From the NCBI GenBank assembly GCA_964019055.1, contig OZ025214.1:2101501-2165500 (forward strand): a DNA stretch of 64,000 bases. The letters are read 5' to 3'. This DNA comes from Anthopleura xanthogrammica. Taxonomy: Eukaryota; Cnidaria; Anthozoa; Actiniaria; Actiniidae. Shown piece by piece: positions 49,650 through 62,020 of this stretch; position 1 is the stretch's first letter; each line of letters opens with the position of its first letter. The position numbers and the translations under genes are program-made. The notes under the pieces are model-generated. The model searched no databases. It saw nothing but the letters and a program-made list of their open reading frames with translations, and was not told the origin of the DNA.

Positions 49650-51168
49650 TTCCGTTTTCTGCTATTCGTGGTCTTTAACTAGCGCAACTTGTATTTTCCG
49701 TCGAGTGAAACCCGAGAAAAAGAGTACGTCAGTATGGACTGTTAATATCAGAACACAGATGTTAGTAGTGTTAGATTAGGTATTCTATCTTTAGAGCTGG
49801 TTTATCTAGAGCATTCTCTGCTAACAGAGTTTATTTTCCTTTGGTATATAGCTTCTGCTCGCAGGGCATCTAGAGAATTAAGAATTAAGAATTAAGAATC
49901 GAAAATGAAAATGAAGAAATCATGCCCACACCGCGGTTTTGTTTTTGACAGCTTTTATTGTTAAAATCTAAAATTCCTTTAAACATTGTTTTACGGTCAT
50001 TCTTTTCTAAATATAACCGAACCGATTTTAACCTCCGCGTGTGGCTTTATTTGAGTGGGAGAAACGAGATAAATAAATTTTTGAGTAACAAGAAAATCGT
50101 CAGTTTGTTTTGAATGTTTCAAAAAGAGCAGTTTTACACCAATTCAAGTGTAATACACGGATAATACTGAATTCTTATTGATCGCTTGGAGCGGTTTATC
50201 CTAATGGAAACCAATCAAAAGAAAATACATTTCGAATCATTATCGATTATTAAGACATATGACACCACTTGGATGGTATCTTTCAGAAAGCAAGTGTTTT
50301 GTGTAGGTTCTAATGTTGTTTGATAACCTTAAGCCATAGCACTTTTGAAAGTCTATTTATAACTAGTGTGCTTCATGTATGAGGTAAAATATAATGCGAT
50401 AATAGCTATGTACTTAGTAGTGAAGAACAAGGATGTTTTTCTCGGTATCGATGTGGAGATCTCAAAATATCTATGTTCCTTTCTTGTGGCCAAAGAACTT
50501 CCAGTTTTAATGATAACGGTTTGTTTTGGTATTGCGGAAGAAACGGAGCCTAAGGCTGCTTAATAGTGGAAAGATCAAAGAATAACAACCGTTGTGAACA
50601 AGAAATTTGCCCGCATCTGAAGTGCGTGCATATTGCAAGGTTAACATTTATTAAGAGACCCGGAGAAGCCCGGTGAAGCATTCGTCAGAATTAGCGCTGT
50701 TTCTCATGGAAAATTTGACGATTATCATTGTCATCAATTCAAATTAATTTCACAAAAAAGACATTAGATTACATCTAATGTAGACTATTTTACGATTCAT
50801 TTACGCTTAAGAAATGAGATAGAATGATCATTAAGAGCCCTCCAGCCAATAGGACTGAGGAATTCTAACAAATTATGGGTATATAAGTATATCACCGGCC
50901 CTACCGATGCTCAGGTGAAATTACATTAACATAAGGTGTACATACAATATTACAGCATAGCTTTTACCTTGAAAGCTCGATGCAATACTTGATAAGTGTT
51001 AAGGCGGGCGAACAAACTACAGCCTTTTTTTACAAACTTGTAATAGAACAGTTTGAAAAAGGGGGGTCATCTACAATCTGTAAGTACATGGGTGTACTCT
51101 CTACGACCTTCTTCTCTTCTACTATGTGTATTTGTAAGATATTCCTTTAATCTTTGAAGGTCAGAATA
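49650..51168. other. Intergenic, nothing recognised
   Basis: No supported feature. Confidence 0.45.
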
Positions 51169-51322
51169 GCAGATATCAGAGTTACACTCCATTGCGTTCA
51201 AACAATTGTTTCAAGTCGAGGCATTAGGGTCAACAATACATTAAATGTATAGAAACTGGCCCAAATGTCACGACCGTTGAAACAATTGTTTGTAGGCAAG
51301 AGAGTGTAACTCTGATATCTGC
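51169..51322. mobile_element. TA-flanked MITE-like element, 47-bp inverted repeats
   Basis: GCAGATATCAGAGTTACACT at the left end is perfectly inverted at the right end. The arms continue imperfectly to CAAACAATTGTTTCAA. TA lies just outside each end (51167-51168 and 51323-51324), compatible with a Tc1/mariner-type non-autonomous element. No coding frame. Confidence 0.78.
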
Positions 51323-51572
51323 TAGTATTTGTACGTTAAGTCACACAAACAGGTTTTTTGTCGCTATACTCTACTAGGCCTAACTAGTCAATATGATAAG
51401 CACAGGACAGAGTAAAAAAGTAATTTTTCTTTTATATTATAGCCGATATTAGATTCATTGTCATTGCCGCTGAAGAAATAACACTGCAAACATGATTACA
51501 CCAAATACTTGAATCAATAATCGAGTTTCTTTTTTCTGTTAAGAATTTTAAGTAAAGATAATGAAAATAAAC

Positions 51573-51671
51573 GTCAGCCTCCACCAACAACAGTCATTCT
51601 CAAGACTACACTCACCCGGACGATCACATTACTCACTCAACTACTACTCCTGGGTTCAAACCATTTACTCT
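51573..51671 (+). mobile_element. Possible retrotransposon 3' fragment
   Basis: CCTCCACCAACAACAGTC, CACTCACCCGGACGATCA and CTCCTGGGTTCAAACCATTT appear in this order. I remember a similar string as a widespread cnidarian repeat near LINE-like 3' ends; this is memory, not a search result. The GC content stands above its flanks. Confidence 0.4.
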
Positions 51672-54600
51672 CATAATAATCATTATAGAAATGCTGATAT
51701 TTTATCATGGCTGACTTCATCATCATAAAAAGTATCATTACCTCCAATAATGATCGCTTTTTTTTTTCTAAATGTAATTAGGATCAAAAAGTTAGAAAGG
51801 ATAAACTATGTTTTGTACCGTGTTTTGTAGCGACTGTTAGTTTTCCTTTCGAAGGAAAACAAGACTTTATAATTTAGTAATTTATTTTCTAGTTTGTAAC
51901 ATTAAGGCCAAACGTCGAACTTCACATGAGCCGAACCTGACATAAAAAAGACCGTCTTATTGTCCTAAGCCTTAGTCCTACAGTTTTGATATAGGCTAAA
52001 TATACCGCATTAAGTTCCTATCTATCAAATCTTTGATAAACAATAAACAGAAGAGTACCGTAAAAAGATTGAATATGTAAAGCGGTGTAAAAAAGAGCAC
52101 GGTAGCTACTGTATATATCTCTCTTATCTAACTACTATACAGGAGATTGCATAATAACTACAGCAACTATATGTAACAAGAATGAAGTACGCATTAGTAG
52201 GACACAACACATTATCAATATTAACTACCACGTCGAAACCATACTAGAGAATTATGGCACTTATCTTAGAAATAATACACAATGAGTAAACTACCAATAT
52301 CACCGGCAGGATCAGAACTGTGCAGTATTTCACCTAACGCAAAAACACTTTTAATAACTAACAAATTGATAAAGTTTTCAGGCAATTTTTAACACTTCGA
52401 AATTTAAAAGTAAACGAAAAAAAGTTTACGAAGCTTTATTTTCTAATACTATGCTGCTTGGATAAAAATATTCCTAATCTCTAAAAAAAAAAAATTTTAA
52501 AAGGTTGTCACATTAATAGCCAAAATGTAAAAACGTTATCAATACATGGATGTCATTTAAGTTTTTGTGTCAAATCCTAAGAACATCTGATTTTCATTTA
52601 TTTACATTAAAAAACGAATTACATAGCTTTCTGAAACAATATTGAATTGGTAATGATTTTATTTCATAGATAAATAGTGAACTGCAACAACAAGGAAGCT
52701 ATGTTATATCAGTTGCGCGCGTCAAATATATCGCGCAAAGGTAAACACAAAAAAAAATTGTCGTTTTTCAACTTCCCATTTCGTGATCAAAGAAGGTAGG
52801 TAATTTAAAAAGCGTTCCAACTTTTCTTAAGACTTAAGTGTCTAAAAGGCTTTCTCAAAGTGTTTTTACTTACTCTAATCCGAGACTAAATTTGATATTT
52901 GAAAAACAACTTCCTATTTTGTGGGCAAGTGAAAATGGTAGATAATCTAAAAAATGTTCCCCATTTTTTTTTTCAAGTCATAAGACTAAACTAAAGACTA
53001 ACTAATTTTTTAGGTGTGTGTGTGCGTGTGTTTTTCTAACTCTGAGCAGACTAAATTTGATATTTAATTTGATGATATTTGAAACGGGTACATTTCTGAA
53101 ACTCTTGCCAAAATGTCTTAAAGTAGACCAAAGCATTATGCATAGAAAACCACAGGGGTGACCACATACACACATTGAAATGAACGTGACCATCCACTTT
53201 CTACCCCTACAAAACAGCTATCACACCGTCATACTCTACCATATGGACCACCTACCACTTTATATCACTACTATATGCTACGCCTACACTCACGTACTGA
53301 ATAAGCACCTTTCACTGTTAAAACCCATAACACTGTATTATACTCCACAATATGACAACCTATAGATATTTATACTGCCCACTTTTTAACGCCTTAGAAG
53401 CGAAATCGTGTGAGAACACCTTGAACGACATGCACGCAATACTAGAAACTCGCTCGCTCACTCGCTCTCTCACTGGCTCAGGCACTTCTATCAACACACA
53501 CCATGGATGTAAAACATGAGAAATTTACGCGTTCATCCTTGTTTCTACTGCTTGGGGCACTGTTTTTCCTAACATAAACTGCGTAGTAATCTCTTAGTTA
53601 ATAAGCTAGCTATTTTGTACACACTTATTCAAAACATCTTTAGCTTAGGCACTTACTTATTCAAAAACATCTAACAGTATTATAAGATAAGTGTTGGTAA
53701 ACTATAAATGAGGAATTCAAGTCTTTCAACCAACGCACACTTTTTGGGGGGAAAATTGGAAATTAAGCTCTTATGCTAAAAGTTTTAGTGGCTATTTCTA
53801 GCGTGGGTCAGGTGTGATGGTAGTGTTGTCGATCATATGGCGAAGTTTACTAACAAAAACTTATAAACTAACACTGAATAGTGTAAAAAGCCAGCCTTTG
53901 GTTTTGATTTTTTTAAGGATTTTTCTTTCGTTTTATTCCTAGCTTATTCTTTGAAGCAGCTTTTAACAATGGTGCCCATATTGCCGTTTTTCTTTCTTTG
54001 TTTCTCTTTCGTTTTTCTTTCTTACTTACTGGCAGGACTCTTTATCTCTAAATACATTATTTTCTCTGGCAACTTGTTACCTATCATACTTGGCAACAAG
54101 TCAGAAAGGATTCGCATGGAGCTTCAAGATCTAGTACATATATTATACTTTTCTCTGATTCCGCCATGGTTCAATCATTTCCACACACTGTGGCAAGCCA
54201 ACAAAAACAGCCACTTTAAAAATTCAACCAGGCATTATTCTACAACAGCATGTCATCCCTGGGAATGATTTTTTCGTAATTAATTTGAAAGTCCCGAACA
54301 TAATGTTTTTCATTGAGAATTCCTTTGTTTAGGGTTATGTGATTCTCCTATTCGTTTCAATTAACTGTTATATCTGTAATAACATAACCGCATCGTTTCC
54401 TACCTTTTAAGAATTATAAGTCAGTCAGTTTATATTGAAACTGGGGTATGTAAAAGCACATATGAGTTGCTCAAAGAAAAATACATGTAGTACTAACTGT
54501 TTTCTTTATTTTGAATCCGAAAACGGTTGATTTTTTTATTTTTGGGAATGAAAAACTAGTTTTGAAACTGATAAATTTAAACTTGGTGTTTATTGAGACT

Positions 54601-57600
54601 TAACACGTCTTTATTACCTTAAAAAATGCCCTCCTTTTGCGGTTACTTTTCCAGGTTTATTCAAGACTAAGTATATTTCCCGCAGCTTGAGGTCTCAGAG
54701 AAACAATAGAGAGGCTGACAAGCTAAGTGAAGATTCTGTCAAAGCATTCATAGCTGGGCGCCGCACTAGAACTGAGAATCACGCTCGTTAAACTAGAGAC
54801 ATCATTTGGCTGAATTACCTAGATTGATCTGTTGGTGTAATCCTTCTGACAAGATTGAAGATTCAAAAACCACTATTCAAGGCTTCTCGGGGCAATAGAG
54901 GTAAAATGCTATATATTATCGGAGCCTTTTGGGTAATTTACGAAAGCCCTTGTTTCCAAAATCAAAGAAAGAGTTATTTGTGCCGAAAAAATTTACGTAA
55001 TTAACGAAATTCCTATTCAATACAATAGTTTGGGCCTCGGGGTATTTATCGGTACTAAGCGTCATAGTTTTCTTTTTAAATTCAATCTCTTTAAGCAAGC
55101 AAGTCTTGAGTAAGCGGAGAGTTTTGTAATATAAGAATGGACCTGGGTTCAAAAATGTCAACCTATAGAGCATATATTTTTATTCCAAAATTAAACAAGA
55201 CTAGTCAACGTGGGCTAATATCAGTATATGTTCAGTCGGCCAAGCATCAGGAAAACACACATGGACGTTTTGTTTTTAGCGGCTGTTCATGCCATGGGCA
55301 AGCGGTAAATACATAAGCAGTGTGCGTGAAGTTTTCATAATTAATCTCCGATTCACACCAGCCAACCAATGACAGACTTCAAACCAAATGAAGTGTATTA
55401 CACCTGCTATATTCAGTATTTTCATCCGGGTGAAACCGGTGGAAATTTTACTTCAAAGCGCAATGTTTTTCACATAGATGTTGACGACGTTGGGTATATG
55501 CTCAAAACTTTCATCAAGCCAAGTAAGTGAACTTGTTTCACCTTCCTCGCTAAAAAAACATGGACCACTTGTGGGAGGCTTTTAATGATTATTAGGCGAA
55601 CGAGTTCTTTGAGATCTCTTACATTAAGGTTAAGTTTAGGTCGATATACGATTGGATGGGTATTTGGGGATGACATTTAGCCATGCGCTTCAGTTTTCTT
55701 GGGGTCGGAAATGTCAATCTCTAAATTCAATCAAAAACAAGTCAATTTAATTTACTGCCAAAATTTGATAGCCCAAGTTAAAAGAATTACAGACTATATA
55801 TACTTGATTTTCTTCCTAAAATGAATTTATAGGCCAAGTGATGAGCTTGTCTTAACATCCTATTATGTAATGCCTCCATTCGACTTCCCTAATGAAGGAG
55901 CCAGAAAGTCAAATCTTGGACACTCGTCAAATCTAAAACGAAAAGCATTCTAACGCGTGGTTTTTAAGAAATCTTCAAGCATCAGGAATAATTGAATTGA
56001 TCATTTCTCGTATTTGTTTTGGTGTGGTTTCTCTGAGAGAGTGGATATTTGAGTGGTTGATAAGAAGGCAGAGATAAGTCATGGCTAAAAGCTCGGTAAA
56101 TATTAACATCACGGCTCAGTGGCAATAGTCAACAGATCTGACAGCGAGAAGGAGGTGTTAGGAAGTCTATATCTGATGCACGGGGACAGAGATGTCCACT
56201 TTGATAAAACACTAAAGAACTAAGATATTCATGCAAATTATCAAAGCAGGGTTAATTGGAAGAAAAAACGTTTATAAAATAGAAGTAAGAAAGAGGATAA
56301 CCCTAAAGATTCAAGGACGCCGCTGTAATTGTACTTCACAGGCCCGTTAACCTTAGCTATTTTAAACGCCCGGGCTAAAAGGTGTCGACAAAAATCAAAA
56401 CAAGCCATATCAGAATAACAAACCAGCACAGATATTGCTATCTGGAGAGGGAATAAGGTAGAAATATAAGACATACTATTGTTTTTCGTGCTTAGGGATC
56501 TTAAGAAGTTGTAAACAAAGGAATAGATGTTTCCACGATCTGGTATAACTGTAGGAATAGCATATTTTAACGCACGTTTTGGTTTTCTTTATGGGGTATT
56601 TTAGATGCGAAGGCGGATAAGTATCTTAAACATACATAAATCAGCGGATTGTTCAGGATAAAGTGAAAAAGAAATAAGTAGTTTTGAGCAGAAGAAGAAT
56701 ATAAATGACAAAGAAAAAATCTAAAAAAAGCCAGAAAAAATTATCGAAGATGAATCAGAAAATATTTTTATCATGGTTTGACAAATGAAGCCCCCTTGAA
56801 AGAAACTGATAAAATAGTTATGCCAAAGCTTTATCTTGAATGCGCTGTCATTGACTAACTCTTCAAAGATAGCGACTTGTAGATCATTATAGAAGTAATA
56901 AAACAAAGGGTCTAGAGGCCCAATTCCATGACATTCTTACTAGATGACAATGAATTCAGTGTTGCTGGGGTTTTTTTCTAGTGACCTTTTACAGCCCAGA
57001 CATCAAAACATGAACAATAACATAAATAGCAGTATTTCAATGCAAAGAAAACAAGGTTATATTTATTTTCACACGTTATTAATAATAAATACTAACATTA
57101 GCACATCTATTGATCTGGGTATACGCGTTAGTTGGTCCTGGATCGTGGCATATATTTCTAACGCACGTCTATTTTTTAACAGATACCTCGGAGATAAATC
57201 AAGAGGCTAAGACGTCAAATTTCAGTGCTGGTTTCTTATAAGGTAAGAATACTATCTATAATTAATATTTGAATGTCTAACTTTTGATTAAGGTTGCTGC
57301 AAGTGCTGTTCTTAAATGGTCTTTTATTTTTGACTTTGATCAAAAACATCGGGAAAATAGATTTAGAGGCTTAGCACCAAAGAGCGAGAAAAATGACACT
57401 AAAAGAAAAAAGTAATAATTTGATATGAATAAATAAAATCTCAGTTCAGAATGACCTTGACAACAAAACATTAGTGTTTCGCAAGGGGACGAAGAGCGAA
57501 AGGACGTCTGTTTTCTTAGGCTACAAAACACTGACAATCGTGTTCTTTGACATTAACTGATATTTTTATCCAGTGAAATACGTAAAAACACTTCATAAAT

Positions 57601-58237
57601 TCTATGACGGGGTAGATTTGGCATCTGGCACTTATGTCATAGAAGAAACGTGGCGAACACTGCGTCGAGATTTTGTAGTACGCTGAGATTTGCTGAAAAT
57701 TTCAACATTATGTAATTGGTTGTGTGAAAAGAATTTTATTCTATCCCTATATGATGCTTAGCAACAGTTTACAACTTTGGCTGGTGAAAAACCAGTGGGG
57801 CTAGAGGCACAAGCGTCATGATTGACGGATGGGAGAATGCCATTGCTCGCAGACCACATTGTTCTGCGTCAGTTTAGAAATGTAGTGGAAGTTCTAATCG
57901 TAAAGCACATTTAGTCTTCCGCCAAGAGTTAATCTAATGAGGTCATTAGTGATGTCAAAGATCAAACATCCTGGAGCTTTAATGGAGTATCAAGTAAAAA
58001 TAAAACAAAGCCTAAAGTTATTTCCGACACGTAGTTTAGCACGTTTTTGTCTATGAGTTCCTTTGCGATCTGAGACAAGTTACGACTTCTACTCCAAAAA
58101 AATATTTAACTTGCCACTAAGTGAGACCAACGGTGGCATAAAGGGTACTTGGGGTAGATGGAGAGCAAGGGTGCCTTTTGAGGTGAGGCGGAAAAGATTA
58201 ACATTTCTTACATTAATCTTTATCGTAATCTCAACAG
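51672..58237. other. Intergenic region upstream of the GPCR, nothing recognised
   Basis: 6.5 kb with only short chance frames (for example 53951-54268, a hydrophobic 105-codon frame without ATG at its listed start). A promoter for the GPCR could lie here, but no TATA box or first exon could be tied to it. Confidence 0.4.
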
Positions 58238-58253
58238 GGCGACGACTGAGGGA

Positions 58254-58265
58254 ATGTGTCCATGA
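58254..58265 (+). promoter_or_regulatory. Three-codon upstream ORF overlapping the GPCR start (ATGA)
   Basis: ATG TGT CCA TGA ends within the GPCR initiator: the A of its TGA overlap forms ATGA with the start at 58262. If the mRNA includes this stretch, initiation at the GPCR would require leaky scanning or reinitiation. A TCAACAG 3'-splice-like site ends at 58237, so the exon could begin at 58238 and include it. Confidence 0.35.
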
Positions 58266-59743
58266 CCATCAACTCAACAGAGTATTCCTCTCGAGCAGCA
58301 AGCAACATTACATCGAACTCTTTGTTAACAAGTACGAACAACATGGTCAACATCACTGCAAATGCCACTGGGAATGCCCTACAAGTTGTTAATACGTTAG
58401 CCAGCCATACGTTGAATACTACTATGAAACCTTTATTAATCAATACCCTGGCCAACATTACTGCGAATACTACACAGAGCAACTTACTGACAAAGAGCCT
58501 AATCAACATGACGGCAAATGCTACGGAAGGCTCTGTATTAGCGAGCACACTGGCCAGTGTTACCAACTCTACAGCGAGCACCGTTTTAAGGACATTGGCC
58601 ACCGTCTCAAGTAATTCTACACAGAGTTCTTCATTTGTAAAAACAATGGCAGACCTCACGACGGCCAATGCATCAGATATGTCGTTCCAAGCTACAGTTG
58701 ATACCCTTGTCAATGTTACTAATGTAACAGGTCTTCATGGTGGTTTCGTGGGATTCAACCCTTCGGTATCGAACGTCATCGCAGCGATTTTCACGGGACT
58801 CCTTATCATACTTACTCTTGGAGGCAACTTCATAGTGTGTGCGAGTTTCTACACTTTTCACGATCTAAGGACGATTTGTAACTATTTCATTATATCGTTG
58901 AGTGTCTCTGATATTCTTGTCGCGTTGTTCCCTATGCCAATTTGGTTAGTCGTGCAGCTCAATGGCAATACGTGGAACTATAACCCATCACTGAAAGCCT
59001 TTTGGGATTGTATGGACATACTTTGTGGTACTGCGTCGATCATGAATCTCACTGCGGTAAGCTTTGATAGACAGCTGGCAATCACATCACCATTCTCGTA
59101 CCCCAAGATACTGACAAGACGCCGTGCTATCTTACTCATATGTTGCGTATGGTTCTACGCTACGGGCATGGCGTGCGCAAGATTGATAGAATGGCCGTTT
59201 CCAAGCTATCTACACTTTGTTGCAACGTTCAGCTTTTTTCTTCCTCTGTCGATTATGCTCGTCATGTACACTCGAATTTATTTAATTGCTCGCTACCACG
59301 CACGTCGTATTGGGAAGAATTATGCGAACGATATCAAAGCAGCCAAAACAATAGCTGTTGTTATTGGCGTCTTTACGTGTTGTTGGTTTCCATTCTTTGT
59401 GGTCGTGCTTCTATACGCGTACAGGGGGTGGGGTTACCGCATGCCAGTTCAAATCTACAATTTGACCAAGTGGCTGGAATATCTCAACAGTTGTCTCAAT
59501 CCAATTATATACACGTGTCTTAATCGAACATACAGGAGAGCCTTTAAAAAGTTATTTACTCGATGCCGGAAGAAAATTCGCCGGGAGTCTGAGTGTTCGA
59601 GTGCAAGCACATGGCACAATAGTGATCAAAGACAATCTGTTTCACATGTAAGTGGCTACCCTTCGAACTTTAAAACAAGAACTTATTTAGCCAATGGGAG
59701 GAGCCCTATGTTACCGACAGTCGATGAAGGCACTGATGTATGA
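58262..59743 (+). CDS. Class A (rhodopsin-like) GPCR, biogenic-amine-type, orphan
   Basis: A 493-residue seven-transmembrane receptor, expected at the plasma membrane and coupling to G proteins. Start: first ATG at 58262; an in-frame TGA lies at 58247, and the earlier GTG at 58256 is not a likely eukaryotic start. Residues 1-165 are Ser/Thr/Asn-rich with about 14 N-glycosylation sequons and no signal peptide. TM segments lie at about 169-197, 206-231, 244-274, 288-308, 316-342, 360-386 and 397-418. Class A landmarks: N189 (1.50), D217 (2.50), D252 (3.32, the amine-binding aspartate), W297 (4.50), P328 (5.50), CWFP around W375 (6.48), W404 (7.40), Y407 (7.43), NPIIY at 413-417. Unusual: DRQ (269-271) instead of DRY, Lys245 where Cys3.25 is expected, a very short second extracellular loop, and no Ser cluster in TM5. 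TM3 and TM7 look most like serotonin/adrenergic receptors. The ligand is unknown. The coding region is in a single exon. Confidence 0.95.
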   Translation: MTINSTEYSSRAASNITSNSLLTSTNNMVNITANATGNALQVVNTLASHTLNTTMKPLLINTLANITANTTQSNLLTKSLINMTANATEGSVLASTLASVTNSTASTVLRTLATVSSNSTQSSSFVKTMADLTTANASDMSFQATVDTLVNVTNVTGLHGGFVGFNPSVSNVIAAIFTGLLIILTLGGNFIVCASFYTFHDLRTICNYFIISLSVSDILVALFPMPIWLVVQLNGNTWNYNPSLKAFWDCMDILCGTASIMNLTAVSFDRQLAITSPFSYPKILTRRRAILLICCVWFYATGMACARLIEWPFPSYLHFVATFSFFLPLSIMLVMYTRIYLIARYHARRIGKNYANDIKAAKTIAVVIGVFTCCWFPFFVVVLLYAYRGWGYRMPVQIYNLTKWLEYLNSCLNPIIYTCLNRTYRRAFKKLFTRCRKKIRRESECSSASTWHNSDQRQSVSHVSGYPSNFKTRTYLANGRSPMLPTVDEGTDV

Positions 59744-60487
59744 TGTATGACTTATGAAATAAGACTATTATATAATGATATAAGTTTCACTAAATACTAT
59801 CGATATTTTGCATGAAGTAAAGGCGATGGCATGTTACAGAGAATTATTGATATCTCTAGATGAGGACAGGGCTCTAATGGGACTGATCTGATGCGACTCA
59901 AAGACTATGACCCGAGTAGCCGTAGGCACTAAGTATAGGGGGTAAGGGGGCGTATACCCCCTTTCTCTCCTCATACTCCCTTCTCTCTTCCCGGCCCCCC
60001 AGGGGCTAATCAAGTCTCGCCTTTACAAGCCATAGAAGCCTTTCCTTCCGCTCTCCAAGAGCCAATGAAATGTCTTCATTTATTTAAAGCTAAAAAACGG
60101 GCGTGCGCCTTTGCCGGCTCTTTCCAGTAAAAAATATGCTTTTAGCAAAGTACTCACGACGCCAGAAAAACGCATTTGTATTTCTCATCAATAGAAAATA
60201 AAGTATATGAAAAAATAAAAAAAAATTAAAGATTGAGATTGTAATCTGAGTAGAAAAAGTAGGTTGGGATAATCCATGACCATACAACTATTTACAGCGA
60301 CTTATCTCCCGAAGATAAAAAATTACGTATCAATCAAATATATGATTTTTTCAAGTAATTCCTGTAGAGTTCGCAACTTACTTACGTCAGTAAACAGATC
60401 ACAAAGTATTTTAGACATGCAATGTTATTAATTTATCAACAAAAGTTAAATAAAACGAAAGAAAGAAAAATATTTTGTCAGATCAAG
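59744..60487 (+). other. 3' flank of the GPCR; candidate polyadenylation signal
   Basis: The first AATAAA downstream of the stop is at 60197-60202, about 450 bases on; another lies near 60451. The stretch is otherwise without genes. A C/T-rich patch with runs of C lies at about 59955-60000. Confidence 0.35.
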
Positions 60488-60900
60488 TCTGTTAGATTTT
60501 GTCATTTTGTGATCTTATACTACCGAGGCCAGTGTTACTAGGTCGATCCTTTATGTGTGGTTCCTATGATGTCTACTGAAGTAAATATTAGGGGGGAAAC
60601 ATTATCATTCATATCTCATGAAGTATAAGCCCTACTTTGTTCCTAAAGCCACTCTTCATGAGAGATTGTGCTGAGATCTAGAAAAATATTTTGTGAACTC
60701 GAGTTTATTAGTAGTTTTTGTGATAACTGATCTTACCACCGAGGCAAGTCTTTTAGGTTAATTCTTTATGTGCGGTTTCTGTTTTGTATATTGAAGTAAA
60801 CCATAAGGGAAAAATTATCATTCAAATGATTAATATGAAGTATAAGCCGTACTTTGTTCCTAAAGCCACTCTTTATGTGAGTGTGTCGAGATTCCAAAGG
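60488..60900. repeat. Tandem duplication, ~218-bp unit, 2 copies
   Basis: GATCTTA...ACCACCGAGG begins copies at 60511 and 60729, with shared TTCTTTATGTG, AGTATAAGCCSTACTTTGTT and CCTAAAGCCACTCTT. About 75-80% identical. It lies in the convergent intergenic space between the two genes. Confidence 0.85.
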
Positions 60901-61880
60901 CGCTAAAAGGCTCGTAAAACACTACTGATAAAAAGCTTAAAATCATTTAGACTGTAATTGCCTTTTGTTTCAAAGCTCAGATATCCGTACTTTCTGGTTT
61001 TCAGTATCACTTGAATCTTCAGTCGTGCTCTCAGAGATCCATTTTCACACTACCGCAATTTTTACATTAAATCCAGACAAAAAAAAGCGCATGCAACAGA
61101 TGTAATAAAGCTCACTAGTGCGATGAAATATGAAAACTACAGGACATTCAACAACAAAACGTTGGCTATTAGATTTAATTACCCACGTACTGCTTAATAA
61201 AAACATAGAAAACCATAACACCTGTAATAAACAAAAATGGCTCGGAATTAATGCTTACGTAAACACGGTGGGAAAAGACATTCGCGAAGGATTGTAAATT
61301 ACTTTTTAAGTGCTTTTAAGTACGCGAGTATGGACGAAAAATGGATATATTTACAAGTGCCCAGCGGCGGCAAATTGCTAATACGTGCGTTTGGAATAGA
61401 AGAATGAAACAGTTAATCCCCTCCTCCTTCACACACACAGAAATCTCAACAGAAACTAATAATAGCGCATGTAGGATAGCTCGTTTCTCAAGAAATAGAG
61501 TGCACTTCAGAGGTCATTTTCAGCGTTTTTCCGTTAGATACTGATTTATTGTGAGGCAGTTAAACACATCCATACAAACGACCTTATGTTTTTTTTACAC
61601 GACGAACTCACAACTAACTCAAGAAATATCGTGCAGAGAAAATAATCGTTTTCAAATCGCACAGCACGACAACGGAAATACCAAAGATTAAAATCTTTTC
61701 AACTAATTTATCTTCCATTTTACCCCGTATTCATATTCGAAACCATTCATTTGTTTTTCAAAACAAGCATTGACATAGGATTATAGGCGCCAAATAACGC
61801 ACAACACTGACAGTGTAATAATGAGAATACACCATTGATTTGCGGTGAAACTTTGCCAGTTGGAAGAAAAAAACAAGCAC
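60901..61880. other. Intergenic, nothing recognised
   Basis: No supported feature. Confidence 0.45.
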
Positions 61881-62020
61881 AGGGTCTGGACGGGGTTTAC
61901 TGACAACTGTCATCCAAATGTCCTAAAATACAACTGCCTGACAAAAAGCCTGAAATTTAACTGACAAACGACAAATTAACAAAATTTTAGCTAACATCTA
62001 GACCCCCGCATCCAGACCCT
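61881..62020. mobile_element. Short inverted-repeat element (weak MITE candidate)
   Basis: AGGGTCTGGACGGGG at the left is inverted at the right as CCCCCGCATCCAGACCCT, about 140 bp apart. Only 15-18 bp pair and no target duplication was found. Confidence 0.45.

Noticed and set aside
53951..54268. 105-codon hydrophobic frame on the plus strand
   Set aside because: Listed start is not an ATG; hydrophobicity follows from T-rich DNA; no family resemblance.
58063..58392. 109-codon plus-strand frame overlapping the GPCR start
   Set aside because: Different frame from the receptor, no ATG-supported product, and codons over the overlap are explained by the receptor.
58231..58713. 160-codon open frame antisense to the GPCR N-terminus
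   Set aside because: It is the shadow of the Asn/Thr/Ala-rich repetitive coding on the plus strand; no independent start or splice context.
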